A stretch of DNA of 64,000 nt from Nematostella vectensis. Its lineage: Eukaryota > Cnidaria > Anthozoa > Actiniaria > Edwardsiidae. The position numbers were made by a program, and so were the translations under genes. This document shows, piece by piece, positions 46,001-56,300 of this stretch; positions within the stretch are counted from its first letter, which is position 1; each line of letters starts with the position of its first letter. The notes beneath the pieces are model-generated. The model searched no databases. It was given only the letters and a program-made list of their open reading frames with translations, and was not told where the DNA came from. The DNA lies in assembly GCF_932526225.1 (NCBI RefSeq), contig NC_064035.1, forward strand, positions 1,797,501-1,861,500, in the 5' to 3' direction.

Positions 46001-48790
46001 ACCAAGGCTAACACAGTCATGAAGGAGACACACAAATTCTTTAGAAATCAGTGGGCTCCAGTAAATACTGCAATTTACATACATGCAGAAGCAATTGTTA
46101 GGGAGAAGCAGGAGATCATAAATTATGTATAGTACACTATATGTTACTACATGAGCAGTAATCATTTCAGTAGCTATTTTCATGGCCACCACTTAGACCC
46201 AATTAGCTTAGGTATGTACAGGCATGCAGCTAGGAGTGAGCGCACAGGTAGTGCCTGTCCCATTTAACCACCAAAAAGCAGTCTTTTTAAATATACAATT
46301 TATTTTCCATAATATCTATCTACACATCCCCTTTCCAGCTAATCAGATTGCCTGTTAATCAGACTTCACAGTGGCAGATCTAGGATTTAGAAAAGGGGGG
46401 TGACTTTTTGACAGTCTGTCGCGATTTTTTTTTTTCAGAATTTTAAGGAACATATATTTCATGTTACAAATTCTTCTACAAAATTTCAAGAATACTTTTT
46501 TCTTGCTGTTTGTGAAAATCGCATTACTTATTTAAATATTTTGAAAGAGAACCAAAAGCATAACAGCTCCTCCTACTACGGACTTTACCAGAGGAAAAAT
46601 TAAAAAAGAAGATAACGCCATCCGTCATGGTTGTACTGTCAAAAACGCCTACATTTTGCAAAAATCCTTCAGTTTGCACTTTCTATTTTCGGGTGCAAGT
46701 GCAAGTGCATCAATCACAACACAATTTTAATAAAGGAGTTCTGCTGGCGACTTGTCAAAAACTTGAAAAGCTCATGGGCATGTTGATAAGTTCCTCACAG
46801 CTTCAGCTTGCTTGTCCACTCTACTGTGTGCGAGCATGAATTTGCCGGTTGCACACCATCTAGAGTGTGGTAATATATACACTCGAAGAATACATTTTAA
46901 GGAATGCTAGATAGATATTTAAATGGAAAAAAAGTAAGGCGCATCTTGATCCATTACAGCCGAATTCGATGTATAGCGATGTTCCCCCGCTCTCCATAGA
47001 AGTAAATCGACTTATCTTTTAGGGCATTAAATTCAACCAACTGCTATAAAAATATTACGCTTTTGCTGTCCCTTAGGGGGTCTCACAGTGATTTTAGAGC
47101 TTAGACCACACTTAGTGTGCTACCCTTAAAAAATCTTGTTGAAAAGTGCTATCCCTTAGGGTTTTTTTGGCTTTTCTGTTCCGCCAATCAGACCATTCTG
47201 ATCCATAACTCATGCCCTGTTTCGCCTAGTGCAGTGGCCTGGCTTTTTGTCGCAAACATTGTCTTCTTTTTGTCCAGTAAATAGCATTGCGATACTTCTA
47301 ATTCGGCTGTAACAATTTGCAACAATTTATGGGTTTTTTTTCCACAAATGCTTTTTTTTTCGCCAAACAAGGGCGAATGTCACCCCCGTCACCACCCCTG
47401 GATCTGCCACTGCTTCACCTCCCTTTCTAGACATACAATGCCTTCAATTAAATAATTTCTTTTGTTTAATAAAATAATACTAATAAAGAAATTTGTTTTT
47501 GTTCCTTTTCTCTTATAAAACAAACAGAGAAACCATGAAACAAAGGGTTAGTGATCAGCCAAGACAGTGGCTGCAAAGAAAAGGGTGTATTGCAAAAATC
47601 TGGCTTATGGAAAATGTGCGAACTGCCTCACACAAATCTAAAAGAATATTGATTTAAACCTTGCAATTGAATGACCAACCAATCTATGAGCTCGAGCACT
47701 TCACTTCTCCATGAGAACTTCTAGTATTTAGCATAAATTTGAAGTTATGGTAAGATACCTGCAAGCGCCTTGCGTTCATTATCCCGCTGCTTCCGGGTTA
47801 TTCTCATTTCCTCATCTCGTTCCCCAAGAAGCTTATACAGCCTGCCATTTTCATCCTTGAGAACCTAAATTCAGCAATATAAAGATATTGACATTCTTAG
47901 CACATTTTGCTTCACACACCTTCTTTGATTCAGAATGTACATAGGTTGACTTGTTGGTGTGATGAATTGCTCATTCTAAAGGCAATACAGTGGTCTCTGG
48001 TTTATTAAGGGTACGGTGGGGTCTGGTTTATTAAAGGCACAGTAGTCCCAGGTCTATAAAAGGTAAAGTGTAGTACTGTACCTGGTATATTGATCACATC
48101 CCCACTTTTTATAGAGTTGAGAGTGAATACATTTGATTTATGGAAACGAACTTGCATTTTTAGCATAGAGATTGATGAAGGAGGCAAATGGATGAAAAAA
48201 GCCACATGTCTTAAGCCCAAGGGTGGCTTTATAAGAGGTATGCACTAGTTAATGGCTTTAATTTATTGTTATCAAAATCTCCATACCCTCACAGCATCTT
48301 TAAGTTCTTGCAGCTCAGAGTTCGAACAAAGTGTTTCATTTTCAATCTTTACATCCAACTGTGAAAACAAAAATTTTCATCAGTAGATATAATAAAGGGT
48401 CATAGAAATGTGAAACTAGTAATTATAGTAAAGTTACTGTTAAGTAGTTGAGCTCATTCACTTTGTCTGAACGATATGAAATGTTTCCTTCAGAACAAAA
48501 ATTAGACTTGTAACTCACTATTGTATCTCTGACACTTCTCTATAATGGCAAAGTATGTATTTTGACATAAACGGACTATTTATAGGGGAACATGAAACAA
48601 AGATTACCTTCAAGCCGAGATCGTCTTCAGCCCACAAGTTTTCAGAATTGGAGCCATTTTCTGAGTTTTCCTTTGTTGTTTTCTCTGAATTCTTGGCTTG
48701 TTTTTGCTTTCTAGCTAGCAAACGTTTCTGTTGTTGTTCTTGTATTAGTTGAAACTGCTGTTTAAGATTCCCCGCCTCCCCAAGGCTCAT
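34004..48790 (-). CDS. CCDC13: Coiled-coil domain-containing protein 13 (CCDC13), 13 exons
   Basis: Exons on the minus strand: 48790-48608, 48358-48287, 47864-47759, 43542-43403, 41706-41632, 41223-41110, 40301-40197, 37160-37014, 36350-36174, 35755-35277, 34976-34866, 34678-34478, 34169-34004. All phases join, giving 691 residues, close to the vertebrate protein (~715). Family blocks recognised: DENGRLYKLLGERD, KIVELSKKNRE, VLSKEVGENVN, WRGRQQQI, KGAHDDELIAALM, CQAAEVERDRL and the C-terminal QTKKIFLQGLRQF. Mostly coiled coil, with a Ser/Pro-rich linker in exon 10. CCDC13 is known as a centriolar-satellite protein needed for ciliogenesis. All introns are GT-AG except intron 6, which appears to be GC-AG. 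Most introns carry minisatellites or transposon remnants. Divergent from NEK8 with 417 bp between the start codons. Confidence 0.93.
34676..34852. repeat. 90-bp tandem duplication at the CCDC13 exon 12 acceptor
   Basis: atcctgtgaacatcag occurs at 34676 and 34766 with the following ~85 bp repeated. On the gene's sense strand this duplicates the intron 11 acceptor (ctgatgttcacag) and the first bases of exon 12. Confidence 0.9.
35816..35935. repeat. Short ~42-bp repeat, about 3 copies, in CCDC13 intron 9
   Basis: gatcaacggcgctcatatat, then gttccaa, recurs at about 42-bp steps with decay in the last copies. Confidence 0.85.
36341..36791. repeat. 41-bp array, 11 copies, carrying the exon 9 splice acceptor
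   Basis: Unit ttgagttttctatgtcgcgc plus aaacgaattgttgatcaaaag. On the gene's sense strand each unit reads gcgacatag|aaaactcaa or a close variant, so every copy keeps an AG acceptor with the same downstream bases as exon 9. The unit proximal to the exon (acceptor at 36351-36352) is the only one in frame with exon 8. Confidence 0.93.
37373..40110. repeat. 2.7-kb, 21-bp minisatellite in CCDC13 intron 7, about 130 copies
   Basis: Unit ggtaagggatgacacaacaa plus a, with gggctgac, ggggtgac, gggatggc and shortened agggatgac variants. Since 21 is divisible by three, frames of up to 791 codons run through it on the minus strand; they consist only of reiterated LCHPLPL, FVVSSLT or YLCCVIP and are not genes. 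Confidence 0.97.
41270..41620. repeat. 30-bp minisatellite in CCDC13 intron 5, about 11 copies
   Basis: Unit gtctgtgtgagtgttccata plus cactggcaag, with progressively more variants (ctatagcaag, gataggcaag) toward exon 5. Confidence 0.93.
41900..42472. repeat. 30-bp minisatellite in CCDC13 intron 4, about 19 copies
   Basis: Unit atgaaacatgtaccctataa plus acaacacact, interrupted once near 42268-42290. The 121-codon frames in it are repeat artefacts. Confidence 0.95.
42640..42920 (-). mobile_element. tRNA-derived SINE-like element (head near 42917)
   Basis: On the minus strand, 42917 to about 42845 resembles a tRNA: tagcttggtgg matches a pol III A box, a ttgcttctcaagcaa arm resembles an anticodon stem-loop, and ggtacaaaccc resembles a degenerate B box. 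A non-tRNA body follows. It sits in intron 4 of CCDC13. The body boundary is a guess. Confidence 0.5.
43625..44882. repeat. 52-54-bp minisatellite in CCDC13 intron 3, about 23 copies
   Basis: Unit gatgatggatgtggggcctg, acctgacaagatttgagagg, tactagcaggcggt, with a subset of variants (gactggaaaggaactagcgg). Blocks of several units recur, e.g. the tatgcttagatgg pair near 44000 and 44330, indicating higher-order duplication. Confidence 0.95.
45516..45780 (+). pseudogene. Non-LTR retrotransposon (LINE) endonuclease fragment
   Basis: The frame from 45516 encodes LNNILDLVFVNNPNMVKHI followed by PGMSDHDCI, the familiar end of the apurinic-type endonuclease domain of CR1/Jockey-like LINEs (LDLVFTN...SDHD). 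A 35-bp tandem duplication (45661-45695, 45696-45730) disrupts it, and no RT is found nearby, so it is a dead 5'-domain fragment within CCDC13 intron 3. Confidence 0.65.
46369..47412. mobile_element. Non-autonomous hAT-like DNA transposon in CCDC13 intron 3
   Basis: The ends are inverted repeats: cagtggcagatctagg on the left, and cagtggcagatccagg when the right end is reverse-complemented. CAGTGG ends are typical of hAT elements. It is flanked by a perfect 5-bp duplication, CTTCA (46364-46368 and 47413-47417). Most hAT elements give 8 bp, so this could be a 5-bp subgroup or another superfamily. No transposase frame is present in the 1,044 bp. Confidence 0.7.
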
Positions 48791-49207
48791 TTTTTCTAGC
48801 TTTGTTTAAAGCGGCCCGAACTTTGTTTTCGGCGCCATCTTGGTTGACAAGTAAACAGACCGGGGTCTGGGGCTAGATTCCTATATTTCGGGGGGGGGGG
48901 GGGGGACTAGAGAGGCAAAAAAATGAAAGTGGTGTTCAACCGTTGTAAATTTTATAAAAATTTCCATTAGTTTATTTCACAATACACACGTAAAAACTTT
49001 TATCAGGTATGATATAATAAGTGTTTTTACCCTGCAATAATGGCATTTTATCCACTTTTGTGTGACGTCTCTCCCCTCCCATAGTATAGTTTTGGTAAAA
49101 AAAAAGGGGTTGAATGTTGCTCGGAATAACAGTACCCGATAACAGTGCCTCAATGTAATTTCTAAAATCGCCACATTGACTTGAGAGTAAAGCTCGCCGG
49201 ATCTGTG
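48791..49207. promoter_or_regulatory. Bidirectional intergenic promoter between CCDC13 and NEK8
   Basis: 417 bp between the two start codons, which face away from each other, so it must hold both leaders and promoters. A GCGCCATCTTGG block (48832-48843) matches the YY1-type motif common near animal 5' ends; a G-run lies near 48891-48905. I looked for an RFX X-box, expected for ciliary genes, and found only a weak half-site-like gttgac next to the YY1-like block. Confidence 0.65.
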
Positions 49208-52200
49208 ATGCAGAACTACGAGAAAGTCCGGATCGTCGGCCGTGGCGCCTACGGGACGGTGTACTTGTGCCGACGATTAGTCGATAACTTTCTCGTCATT
49301 ATCAAGCAAATTCCAGTTGAAGAAATGACAAAAGAAGAGCGTCAATCTGCCTTAAATGAAGTTAAGGTGCTCTCGATGTTCCAACACCCAAATATAATTC
49401 GTTATTACGACAGTTTCGTACAGGAAAAAGCACTGATGATCGTAATGGAGTACGCCCAAGGGGGGACTATCTACGACTATCTTCAACAGCGAGGAGGGAA
49501 ATTGATGGACGAAGACGAAATACTGCGACTTTTTGTGCAAATCCTGTTAGCCCTTCGACATGTTCACAAGGGTCAAATCCTACACAGGGACCTTAAAACA
49601 CAAAATATCCTACTAAATAAGAAACGAAAGGTTGTGAAAATAGGGGACTTTGGTATTTCTAAGATTCTCAGCAGTAAGAGCAAAGCAAATACGGTAATTG
49701 GGTCTCCGTGTTATATCTCCCCTGAGTTATGTGAGGGAAAGCCATACAACCAGAAAAGTGATGTTTGGTCACTCGGTTGTGTCCTTTATGAGCTTACCAC
49801 CTTAAAGCGAGCGTTCGAGGCATCTAACCTCCCAGCACTAGTGTTAAAGATAATGCGAGGGTACTTCTCACCAATACCTGAGAGGTACAGTGAGGAGTTG
49901 CGTAAACTAATCCTGGACATGCTGGTACTGGATCCAACCAAAAGACCAGGTATCAAGGAAATTATGGCCCAACCTGTTATTGTCAATGCATTGTTTGACT
50001 TGCCAACAGATGTTGGCCGAGTGCCATGTACACGGTTCCCTAGGACTGGAGCTGGTATTGCCGGTATGTATGAAGAGAGGTTATTACAATCTTTATGCTT
50101 GATTCAACAGAGGCAGTTGTGGGTTTGGCTTAAGGGTTTTATCACAAGGATTGTGGGTGTAAGTGTTTTTAACCTCTGTGGTCTCAGTGAAGAAAAGAAT
50201 CTAAATTAATCAAGGAAGAATAGGAATCTGTCAGAATAAGTCACATAAGAATAAGTCACATACCCATGACTGGCTGAGGGGGTGCATAGTCCTTTGTATC
50301 ATAATTGAATAAGCGAAGTATTTGAAGATTCCTTAATAAGGAAGGACCCACTTTTTGGCCGCCAAGGGGAGTGTGCACACCCTGTGCATCCCCCTGTGTA
50401 CACACCTTGCCTAGCTAAACTAAGAGACATGTCAAGCGCAGCATGTACCTTATTACACTTTATTTTCACGACATCAAAATTTCGCGTTTTTGAGATGGCG
50501 TTATTTCGCGACACTTTATTTGCGTGATTTTCCTATTTTCGTAAAAAAAAAAACAGATCACTTTATTTTCGCGATTTTGGGGTAATAGAATCAAGCAAAA
50601 CAAGTGGAATAAAAATGTGCTGTAATCATCAAAACTGAAACAATTTGTAACAAAAAGATGTGTGGGCTAAATTTAGTTTCATAAAAATCTTTAAATACAA
50701 GTCCAACTCAACCCATTATCATACTTTATGAACCTTAGAAGACTAAATAGACAATGTGTTTCCATAGAGTTTATTAAACGATATTCCCCCAAAGGCTTCT
50801 TGTGCACTCACTTAATTTTCGTGCATCCTAAGTTTTGCGACACTTAATTTTCGCTTCACTTTATTTTCGCGAATCTGTGACATGAAAATTAAGTGTAATA
50901 AGGTAGCACGAAGCATGTCTTCCAAATGTTGAAGCTACCAAAAACATGTTGCCCATGACAAATATTGTAGGGCATGGCGTGAAAATGGCTCTCAACAATC
51001 CCAAAAAATATTTCTTTGTTGTGTCCTACAATAAGGTGGCTAAACTTGGAAACATGTTGCACACTACGTCTCCTTATTATTTAGCCAGGCTTTTATAACA
51101 CTAAAAAAAATTGTTGTCATAGAGCATGCACCATAGTTGCATACAGTACACTACTTGGTAATACTAAAACAGTTATTTCCATAGAGTACAGTATAAATAT
51201 GTATGTAGGGCAATAGAATGTAATACATGTAATGCAGGGCAATAGAGTATAGAGATATAGAGTATAGGATTTCTATTCACAAAACACCAACTTTCTGTGA
51301 TACGTCCTGCACCAGGCTCTAACTGACGATAGCCAACTATTCATTCTATAGCCGCCATTCCACCATCACGCTCTAGACCATCCATTTCAACTCAGTGTAG
51401 GAGCAAGCAATTTCCAAGAACATCTTCCACAAGCTCAGCAAGCACTATACTGGAAGGGCTGCCTGAGAACCTCGGAGTATTCGCTATGAAGCCACAAGAG
51501 CCCCAGCACATGGTATACCACTGGGGCGGAGGGATAACCTACCCAAACCCTCTGCCGCTTCCCCAGCACGATTCTGGTGTTGTCCAAGTAAGAATGATGT
51601 CTACTGTATTAGTAGCATAAGTAATCTGGGCTAAAAAGGGTATGGATGTCAAATCTATGATAGAGTCTTACTTTTCACAATCTAACAAAAAGAAGCGTAA
51701 ATTTAAAGCTTTCAGATTCTTGAAAGGAATTGAATTTTAATGAAGTTTAGATTTTCTATATGGCTTTAAAAAATGATGCTCGTTTTCTTGGCCACCCATT
51801 GTTTTCTGTTTTGGTCGACAAATCTAAAACAACACACTTTCCTTTAACTTATGAAAATTCTGAGCTGGTTATTCAGCTACCCCTTTATTCCCTTTGTATT
51901 GCAATTCCTCCACAATAAAATGTAATGTAATGTAGTTTTTAGTATTTGAGTCTTTCTTGTTCTGGTAAAAAAAAAACAGTTCTGCACATATACTTATATA
52001 CCTGGATGAAGAAGACGAAAAGCTTTCTTTAACGTTTGCTATGATTTACAGGTGTCATGTGGTAGGACATTGATGACGGGTGTGACCGCAAATGGTCGAA
52101 TGATACTCTGGGAGGGCAGTAAGTCCAGCGGTCTGATGTCTTCTGGTGGGAAAAATGAGAAAACTGTGTGGGTACCACGTTTCCTGGAAGGCCAGTCTGG

Positions 52201-53328
52201 CATCACTATAACAAAGGTGTCATGCGGTGACCTCTTTACAGCTTGCCTGACAGGTTTGTGTTCTTCTTCACTTCTTCCCTTTAGAATTCTCAAGAAACTT
52301 TAGCTAGTGCCTTATCTCCACGGTCAAACCGAGGATTTGAAACTTTTTATCCTAAACTTTAATCCTAAAAATTGTATGATTAATATTTTCATTCTATTAG
52401 GGCCTGCCTTTCTGCCCCTCAAACAAATTGCTTACATGCATATTCCGAATAACTAGTATTTTTTAACTAGAAAGTGCGATTTCTATGCACATTTTCAAAA
52501 GAGCATTTGGATGATTTGTTAACAGACCGAGGAATCTTGATGACCTTCGGGAGTGGCACGTACGGGTGTCTTGGTCATGGCACAACTAACTACGTGAGCC
52601 AAGCCAAGATTGTGGAAGATCTGCTGGGCTTCGAGGTGGAGGACATCTCATGCGGATCATCGCACATCATGGCTGTAACTGCTGACCACGAGGTGTTTGC
52701 ATGGGGCCGTGGCGATAACGGTCGCCTGGGGACTGGGTCGCAGCAAGAGTATTGGTCCCCCAAGGCAATTAGCCTCCCTGAAGGCATGCGCGCGCGCTCG
52801 GTCCATTGCGGCGTGGACTGCTCGTTTGCCATCACCTTAGAAAACAAGCTTCTCGCGTGTGGCAGTAACAGATGTAACAAGCTTGCCCTGGATAACGAAG
52901 ATGGGCCTGTGGAAGAGGTTGCCGTGCTGCGTCAGGTTTCTGTTCCGGACTTTAATAGCGTGGGAACGTCATCTGTTGCTATGGGCACATCACATACGCT
53001 CGTGCTATTACAGAATGGCAAGTTGTACTCGTTCGGATCAAACTCTTTCGGTCAGCTAGGGTACGTACGGGAGGGCGTGTCCCGCTTCCCCCAGCTCATC
53101 GAGTCATTGAATGATGTATCATACGTCGCTTGTGGAGACACGTTTTCTGTCGCTGTTTCTTCTGACAGTGAGGTGTTTGTCTGGGGAAAGGGGGCCAGGG
53201 GTCGCCTAGGTAACAAAGCAGACGAGGACGTCAGAGAACCCGTCTGCTTGTCGCTCCCGGCGGCGGTCCAAGTGTTATCGGTCTCTTGCAGCAACAGCGG
53301 CACGCTACTTTGTGGAAAGAAACTGTGA
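49208..53328 (+). CDS. NEK8: NIMA-related kinase 8 (NEK8): kinase plus RCC1 repeats, four exons
   Basis: Exons: 49208-50063, 51352-51587, 52052-52253, 52526-53328. All are GT-AG with matching phases, giving 698 residues (human NEK8 is 692). The frame opens at 49181, but Met at 49208 aligns with the family start (MQNYEKVRIVGRG). Kinase: glycine loop GRGAYGTV (11-18), Lys33, HRDLKTQN with Asp128, DFG 147-149, SPE 171-173, all intact. A short linker leads to RCC1-like repeats (FGSGTYGCLGHG, WGRGDNGRLG, FGSNSFGQLG, WGKGARGRLG) forming a predicted propeller. NEK8 is a ciliary kinase of the inversin compartment, linked to nephronophthisis and left-right patterning in vertebrates. Shares a promoter region with CCDC13. 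The stop codon and last eight residues lie in the first unit of a 6-kb 45-bp repeat. Intron 1 contains a MITE. Confidence 0.95.
50446..50905. mobile_element. MITE with TTATTACACTT termini in NEK8 intron 1
   Basis: The left end reads taccttattacactttattt and the right end, reverse-complemented, taccttattacacttaattt. Internal copies of cactttattttcgcg and cacttaattttcgc occur. The 460-bp element has no coding frame. Flanks do not give a clear target duplication beyond a possible TA. Confidence 0.65.
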
Positions 53329-56300
53329 AGTAACGAGTATTGCAGCACGCTACTTTGTGGAGAGAAACTGTGAAGTAACGAGTATTGCGGCACGCTACTT
53401 TGTGGAAAGAAACTGTGAAGTAACGAGTATTGCAGCACGCTACTTTGTGGAGAGAAACTGTGAAGTAACGAGTATTGCGGCACTCTGCTTTGTGGAGAGA
53501 AACTGTGACGTAACGAGTATTGCAGCACGCTGCTTTGTGGAGAGAAACTGTGAAGTAACGAGTATTGCAGCACGCTACTTTGTGGAGAGAAACTGTGAAG
53601 TAACGAGTATTGCAGCACGCTGCTTTGTGGAGAGAAACTGTGAAGTAACGAGTATTGCAGCACGCTGCTTTGTGGAGAGAAACTGTGAAGTAACGAGTAT
53701 TGCAGCACGCTACTTTGTGGAGAGAAACTGTGAAGTAACGAGTATTGCAGCACGCTACTTTGTGAAGAGAAACTGTGACGTAACGAGTATTGCAGCACGC
53801 TGCTTTGTGGAGAGAAACTGTGAAGTAACGAGTATTGCAGCACGCTACTTTGTGGAGAGAAACTGTGACGTAACGAGTATTGCAGCACGCTGCTTTGTGG
53901 AGAGAAACTGTGAAGTAACGAGTATTGCAGCACGCTGCTTTGTGGAGAGAAACTGTGACGTAACGAGTATTGCAGCACGCTGCTTTGTGGAGAGAAACTG
54001 TGAAGTAACGAGTATTGCAGCACGCTACTTTGTGGAGAGAAACTGTGAAGTAACGAGTATTGCGGCACTCTGCTTTGTGGAAAGAAACTGTGAAGTAACG
54101 AGTATTGCAGCACGCTACTTTGTGGAAAGAAACTGTGAAGTAACGAGTATTGCGGCACGCTACTTTGTGGAAAGAAACTGTGAAGTAACGAGTATTGCAG
54201 CACGCTGCTTTGTGGAGAGAAACTGTGACGTAACGAGTATTGCAGCACGCTGCTTTGTGGAAAGAAACTGTGAAGTAACGAGTATTGCGGCACTCTGCTT
54301 TGTGGAAAGAAACTGTGAAGTAACGAGTATTGCGGCACTCTGCTTTGTGGAAAGAAACTGTGAAGTAACGAGTATTGCGGCACGCTACTTTGTGGAGAGA
54401 AACTGTGAAGTAACGAGTATTGCGGCACGCTACTTTGTGGAGAGAAACTGTGAAGTAACGAGTATTGCGGCACTCTGCTTTGTGGAGAGAAACTGTGACG
54501 TAACGAGTATTGCAGCACGCTGCTTTGTGGAGAGAAACTGTGACGTAACGAGTATTGCAGCACGCTGCTTTGTGGAGAGAAACTGTGAAGTAACGAGTAT
54601 TGCGGCACGCTACTTTGTGAAGAGAAACTGTGAAGTAACGAGTATTGCGGCACTCTGCTTTGTGGAGAGAAACTGTGACGTAACGAGTATTGCAGCACGC
54701 TGCTTTGTGGAGAGAAACTGTGAAGTAACGAGTATTGCAGCACGCTGCTTTGTGGAGAGAAACTGTGACGTAACGAGTATTGCAGCACGCTGCTTTGTGG
54801 AGAGAAACTGTGACGTAACGAGTATTGCAGCACGCTACTTTGTGGAGAGAAACTGTGACGTAACGAGTATTGCAGCACGCTACTTTGTGGAGAGAAACTG
54901 TGACGTAACGAGTATTGCAGCACGCTACTTTGTGGAGAGAAACTGTGAAGTAACGAGTATTGCAGCACGCTACTTTGTGGAGAGAAACTGTGACGTAACG
55001 AGTATTGCAGCACGCTGCTTTGTGGAGAGAAACTGTGAAGTAACGAGTATTGCAGCACGCTACTTTGTGGAGAGAAACTGTGAAGTAACGAGTATTGCGG
55101 CACTCTGCTTTGTGGAAAGAAACTGTGAAGTAACGAGTATTGCAGCACGCTACTTTGTGGAAAGAAACTGTGAAGTAACGAGTATTGCGGCACGCTACTT
55201 TGTGGAAAGAAACTGTGAAGTAACGAGTATTGCAGCACGCTACTTTGTGGAGAGAAACTGTGACGTAACGAGTATTGCAGCACGCTGCTTTGTGGAAAGA
55301 AACTGTGAAGTAACGAGTATTGCGGCACTCTGCTTTGTGGAAAGAAACTGTGAAGTAACGAGTATTGCGGCACTCTGCTTTGTGGAAAGAAACTGTGAAG
55401 TAACGAGTATTGCGGCACGCTACTTTGTGGAGAGAAACTGTGAAGTAACGAGTATTGCGGCACGCTACTTTGTGGAGAGAAACTGTGAAGTAACGAGTAT
55501 TGCGGCACTCTGCTTTGTGGAGAGAAACTGTGACGTAACGAGTATTGCAGCACGCTGCTTTGTGGAGAGAAACTGTGACGTAACGAGTATTGCAGCACGC
55601 TGCTTTGTGGAGAGAAACTGTGAAGTAACGAGTATTGCGGCACGCTACTTTGTGAAGAGAAACTGTGAAGTAACGAGTATTGCGGCACGCTACTTTGTGG
55701 AGAGAAACTGTGAAGTAACGAGTATTGCGGCACGCTACTTTGTGGAGAGAAACTGTGACGTAACGAGTATTGCAGCACGCTGCTTTGTGGAGAGAAACTG
55801 TGAAGTAACGAGTATTGCAGCACGCTGCTTTGTGGAAAGAAACTGTGAAGTATCGAGTATTGCGGCACGCTACTTTGTGGAGAGAAACTGTGACGTAACG
55901 AGTATTGCAGCACGCTACTTTGTGAAGAGAAACTGTGAAGTAACGAGTATTGCAGCACTCTGCTTTGTGGAAAGAAACTGTGACGTAACGAGTATTGCAG
56001 CACTCTGCTTTGTGGAGAGAAACTGTGACGTAACGAGTATTGCAGCACGCTGCTTTGTGGAAAGAAACTGTGAAGTATCGAGTATTGCGGCACGCTACTT
56101 TGTGGAGAGAAACTGTGAAGTATCGAGTATTGCGGCACGCTACTTTGTGGAGAGAAACTGTGAAGTAACGAGTATTGCAGCACGCTACTTTGTGGAGAGA
56201 AACTGTGAAGTAACGAGTATTGCAGCACGCTGCTTTGTGGAAAGAAACTGTGAAGTATCGAGTATTGCGGCACGCTACTTTGTGGAGAGAAACTGTGACG

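Noticed and set aside
48832-48850. RFX X-box in the NEK8/CCDC13 promoter
   Set aside because: Only a gttgac half-site-like string is present; the opposite half does not fit the consensus. Not claimed.
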